Source: Clitopilus passeckerianus
Taxonomy: Eukaryota; Basidiomycota; Agaricomycetes; Agaricales; Entolomataceae
Direction: 5' to 3'
Assembly: GCA_944990035.1 (NCBI GenBank)
Contig: CALYLX010000083.1
Span: 620,001 to 684,000, forward strand
DNA length: 64,000 nucleotides
The stretch's first letter is position 1, and every line of letters starts with the position of its first letter. The notes under the pieces were generated by a model that saw only the letters and a list, made by a program, of their open reading frames with translations, did no database searches and was not told the DNA's origin. A program made the position numbers and the translations under genes. Of the stretch, positions 61,058 to 64,000 are shown in pieces.

Positions 61058-61424
61058 ATGAAGTTGCAAGCTATCTTCGTACTCTGCATCTTTGCACTTG
61101 TTCAGGAAGCCCCTCTCTTGAAGTAAGTCTCAATCAAGCGTCCTCAATCTTACCGCTTCTAAACGCGCTTTCTCCCTCAGCATACGGGACCAGCATGCGA
61201 CTAAAGAGAAACCTTCGCGCGCAATTGACTTTGAGTAAGCACGACCTTGTAATAGTCACCCTCGTCGGTCATGTTTTTCCTTCTCAGCATCCGTGGGGAC
61301 ATACATGCGACGAAAGAAAAACCTTCCCGCGCAATTGACTTTGAGTAAGTAAAAGTTTGGAACATCAACCCCACGCCATTCATGTTTCTCTATCAGCGTA
61401 CGAGGTGACATGCACGCTACTTGA
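61058..61424 (+). CDS. Secreted repeat-peptide precursor, one repeat per exon (67 aa)
   Basis: Exons 61058-61122, 61181-61234, 61288-61344 and 61397-61424 join in frame to 67 residues. Exon 1 is a signal peptide (MKLQAIFVLCIFALVQEAPL). Each following exon begins and ends in the same codon phase and encodes one copy of a repeat: IRDQHATKEKPSRAIDF, IRGDIHATKEKPSRAIDF, and a partial VRGDMHAT before the TGA 61422-61424. Asp or Asn codons are split by every intron (GA or AA, then C), so whole exon-plus-intron units can duplicate without breaking the frame. The introns (58, 53, 52 nt) are also similar to each other (shared CATGTTT). No Cys and no dibasic sites; RGD and KEKPSR recur. Family not recognised; such repeats suggest a precursor processed into several similar peptides (inference). 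Confidence 0.68.
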
Positions 61425-61980
61425 GGCGGCCTATTTGCCAGCGGCTGGAAGGCTTATAGAGTACATAGATTGAAGATCGCGTTCCTCGTTCCGTTTTTTA
61501 ACTGAATCTTTTAGATAGTGTCGCCATGGGTTGATAACTCATGAGAAGTCCCGGCAAAGCTACTAGACAGTTATTACACAGGCAAATATGTTTCGATACA
61601 TCGTTTGAGAGCAAATGCCATGGAATATCGTGTACTTAGATCTTGTGTTTTGAGTGTTCCGATTCGAGCTCGTTCAAGTTCAAAATCAAAGGCCTCCGGC
61701 CTTGGGCCATGGTGGACAGCCACATTGCTGACGAATGATGCGCGATCAAGGCGATCAACATTCGCCACGGCGTAGCCTTAATTCATTCCTTAGGTCGACA
61801 ATTTATGCCGGCTGCTGCTGCTGTGAAAACGGGAACTTGAACAAATGGACCACTGGCTCAAGATATGTTGGCGCCTATCTCTGGGGCGACCTAAATTTGG
61901 AGGTAGATGCAGCATGTATCAAGGGGTCATGGCCGACTTCGCTCCTCACCGCACTTACGCACTTTCTACCGTTTACCAAC
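61425..61980. other. Spacer upstream of the NLR-like gene
   Basis: No gene supported. Confidence 0.35.
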
Positions 61981-64000
61981 ATGGCCGGTAACGGAGGCCT
62001 ATTTTCTTGCTTGAAGCGTAAGAGGAAGCCGAAAAAGCAGCCAAGAAGTCAGGAAACGGTGGTTGAGGTACGCGAAGTTTATCGTTGCTGTGTTGCAAGC
62101 TTACCAATTGTCTTGACTCCAAAGCCACAATCTGCGATATTATCAACATCGACGCCTGCTGCGGTTTCGCATATCGTAGCGAGCGAACCGTCTATACCTT
62201 CTGTTCAACTCGTATCCTCAACCAAGGAGGCACTGGTAAAACCCGCAAACGTGGATCCGTCGCCCTCAAAGGACGAAAAACACAAGATCCAAAAGGGCCG
62301 CCCACTAAGAAGGAATACGCGGTCGAGGCTACCAAGAAAACGGTTGAAGTTCTGAAAGGGGTTGCTGGGCTGGTAGGCGTCCCTTTGGTGAGGGAAGTCC
62401 TGGATGTTTGGGCTCGCGGTAGTAACAACATGCGACGTGAGTCATTCTTGCGACAAATCCGACCCACATGGCATTAAGTATATTTTATGACAGGCCATAA
62501 ACGAAGTTCAGGAGCGAGTTGGGGAGTTGAAGAACCGCATTGCTGAGTTTCTTCTGGTCATCGCGAAGGTCGCGAAAGGAACAGACGACAACCCTTTGTT
62601 GAGGCTCACAGAAGATGTCATGGAAGAGTTGAGAGATCTAAAGGAGTAAGTGTCGGAAAGTGGCAATCGCGCCGATTATTAACTCACAAATCTCCTTACC
62701 AGCTGCCTCACTAATAACAGACCGGCTGGACAAGATCAATCGTCAAAATATCGTGCTCACGACCCTGCTTCCGGAGACTAACAAGAAGACTATCGAGGAT
62801 TGTGTCGTCGCCTTCCAAGATGGCATTGGCCGTTTCCAGGTGTGACCTGTTCGAGTTTTCCTCTAATTGAATAGCCGCCTCATGCCCTACCCACACCAGA
62901 CGTTGCGCGGAATACATGCTGCCCAGGATCTCACCCGGATTCAAGGCCAGCTCGAAGAGATTTACGGGCTTACGATGAGGGTAGCCCAAAAGGTCGACCA
63001 CATCGAATTCGAAGTCCAGGGCATGAAGAGCTCTGTCGACGAACTAAAGGCAATGCTTAGTTCGCCTGGTGAAGGCGCCTCAATAATCACCTCCGTGAGG
63101 ATGCCGCCAGTCCCCGAGGTGTTCTTCGGCAGAGAAGCTATTGTGGACAAGATCGCTGAAGCCCTTGCTAGCGGCGACACATCTCGATCCCGAGTGTGCA
63201 TAATAGGACCAGGAGGAATGGGTAAAATGTCCACCTCCCTTGCCATCATGAACCACCCCGCCGTTAAAGCCAAGTTTGCCAGGGAACATCGGTATTGGGT
63301 CCCATGCGGAAGTTCCAACTCGCCCAGCACTTTCCTGGGGCATCTAGCCAAGTGCATCAGGGTAACGACACAGACATCCGACCCTCTGCAAGCCGTTCTC
63401 GCTACGCCAGAGGAGACAGAAGATCCTCGCGTCATCTTACTCGACAATTTTGAGACACCTTGAAGGCCGATTGAAGGATGACAAGAATCGGTGAAGAACA
63501 TCCTTCTGTCACTCAACGAACTACCCCACGTCTCCATTCTTGTCACCATGCGTTTGGAGTTCCCCCCACGAAATGGACCGCAGAACGTCCAGGACCCATT
63601 GAACACGATGATGCAAGGCGCGTATACACAACTATTGACCCCAATGCCACTGATGACCCCGCTCTTGACGAACTTCTGAACGCCATTGGACATCTCCATA
63701 TCCATCACCCTCATGGCCACGCGAGGGAAGCAAACATTCTCCGCCCCTGAAGCCCTGCTACAGGAGCGGACTGAGGCGGGAACCAGCATGCTATCTGAGG
63801 TCGAGGATGGAATGGACTACTCAATTCAACTCTCCATCAACAGCAAAATCGTTCGAGAGGCTCCGGTGCCACCGAGCTGCTCCGAATCCTTTCCCTGCTT
63901 CCAGCTGGAGTCTACTGGAACCACCTCGACGTTTGGGCCAAATCGTGGAAGACATCAGCTCTTGGTATCCTCCGAGAAGCTGCGTTGGTCCTCGCTAGAG
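61981..64000 (+). pseudogene. Decayed NLR-type protein (helical adaptor domain plus NACHT/NB-ARC ATPase), cut by the window end
   Basis: Fungal NLRs are cytosolic switches in non-self recognition and cell death. Start ATG 61981 (MAGNGGLFSCLKRKRKPKKQ). A Ser/Pro-rich segment is followed by an alpha-helical region resembling the MLKL-type adaptor bundle (TKKTVEVLKGVAGLVGVPLV, EVQERVGELKNRIAEFLLVI, KKTIEDCVVAFQDGIGRFQ), with introns near 62438-62494 and 62649-62719. The ATPase begins PEVFFGREAIVDKIAEAL. Walker A reads GPGGMGKMS, with Met where the nucleotide-coordinating Thr belongs. Walker B is RVILLDNFETP, followed at once by TGA at 63463-63465 and another TGA at 63478-63480 in the same frame. 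The homology then resumes (ILLSLNELPHVSILVTMR) and later changes frame twice (DDPALDELLNAIGH, LMATRGK, LLRILSLLPAG). Several stops and shifts make it a pseudogene. Confidence 0.75.

Noticed and set aside
1..64000. CRISPR arrays, rRNA or tRNA genes
   Set aside because: No regularly spaced repeats and no complete tRNA or rRNA signature were seen; the genome is eukaryotic.

Overview
The window looks like nuclear DNA of an agaricomycete (mushroom-forming basidiomycete). The genes have many short GT-AG introns of about 50-65 nt, ATP-citrate lyase is a single fused polypeptide, and several families typical of this class are present: a P4H-like 2OG oxygenase, a basidiomycete sesquiterpene synthase, GPGGMGK-type NLR ATPases, and a seven-helix membrane family.

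Layout. Positions 1-4.1 kb hold a broken 2OG-Fe(II) oxygenase. From 5.9 to 13.9 kb there is a transposon block: an apparently intact Tc1/mariner element with compound 211-bp ends, then a decayed Ty1/Copia retrotransposon on the minus strand. From 14.0 to 16.7 kb lie two diverged relics of one gene family, separated by a 209-bp MITE-like element. The stretch 17.2-26.8 kb is conserved housekeeping territory: a small FHA-domain protein, a mitochondrial ribosomal protein with an RNase III fold, and ATP-citrate lyase.

From about 27.6 to 55.8 kb is an accessory region that reads as a terpenoid-type biosynthetic cluster. It contains an adenylation-only NRPS-like enzyme, an HxxxD acyltransferase, two cytochromes P450, an HSL-type alpha/beta hydrolase, a seven-helix membrane protein, a sesquiterpene synthase and an ICMT-like methyltransferase. 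Type-B carboxylesterase paralogs stand on both sides, one to the left and two to the right. Six cluster genes form three successive head-to-head pairs, which suggests shared bidirectional promoters. Inferred logic: the synthase makes a C15 scaffold, the P450s oxidise it, the adenylating enzyme and acyltransferase add an acyl or aminoacyl group, and hydrolases and the methyltransferase tailor it. The synthase carries a one-base frameshift in an AAAA run just downstream of its metal-binding motifs, so the cluster may be dead or the assembly may be wrong there.

The right end (56.9-64 kb) holds an F-box/LRR-like relic, an intact MAPEG/microsomal GST gene, two small secreted peptide precursors, and a decayed NLR-type ATPase that runs off the window. 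One precursor is built of exon-encoded tandem repeats and the other has dibasic sites. The exon-repeat precursor is the most novel-looking item. Many of the clear inactivating changes (CGA to TGA, CAG to TAG, TGG to TGA, and ACG to ATG in a Walker A motif) are of the C-to-T/G-to-A type, which fits deamination-driven decay.
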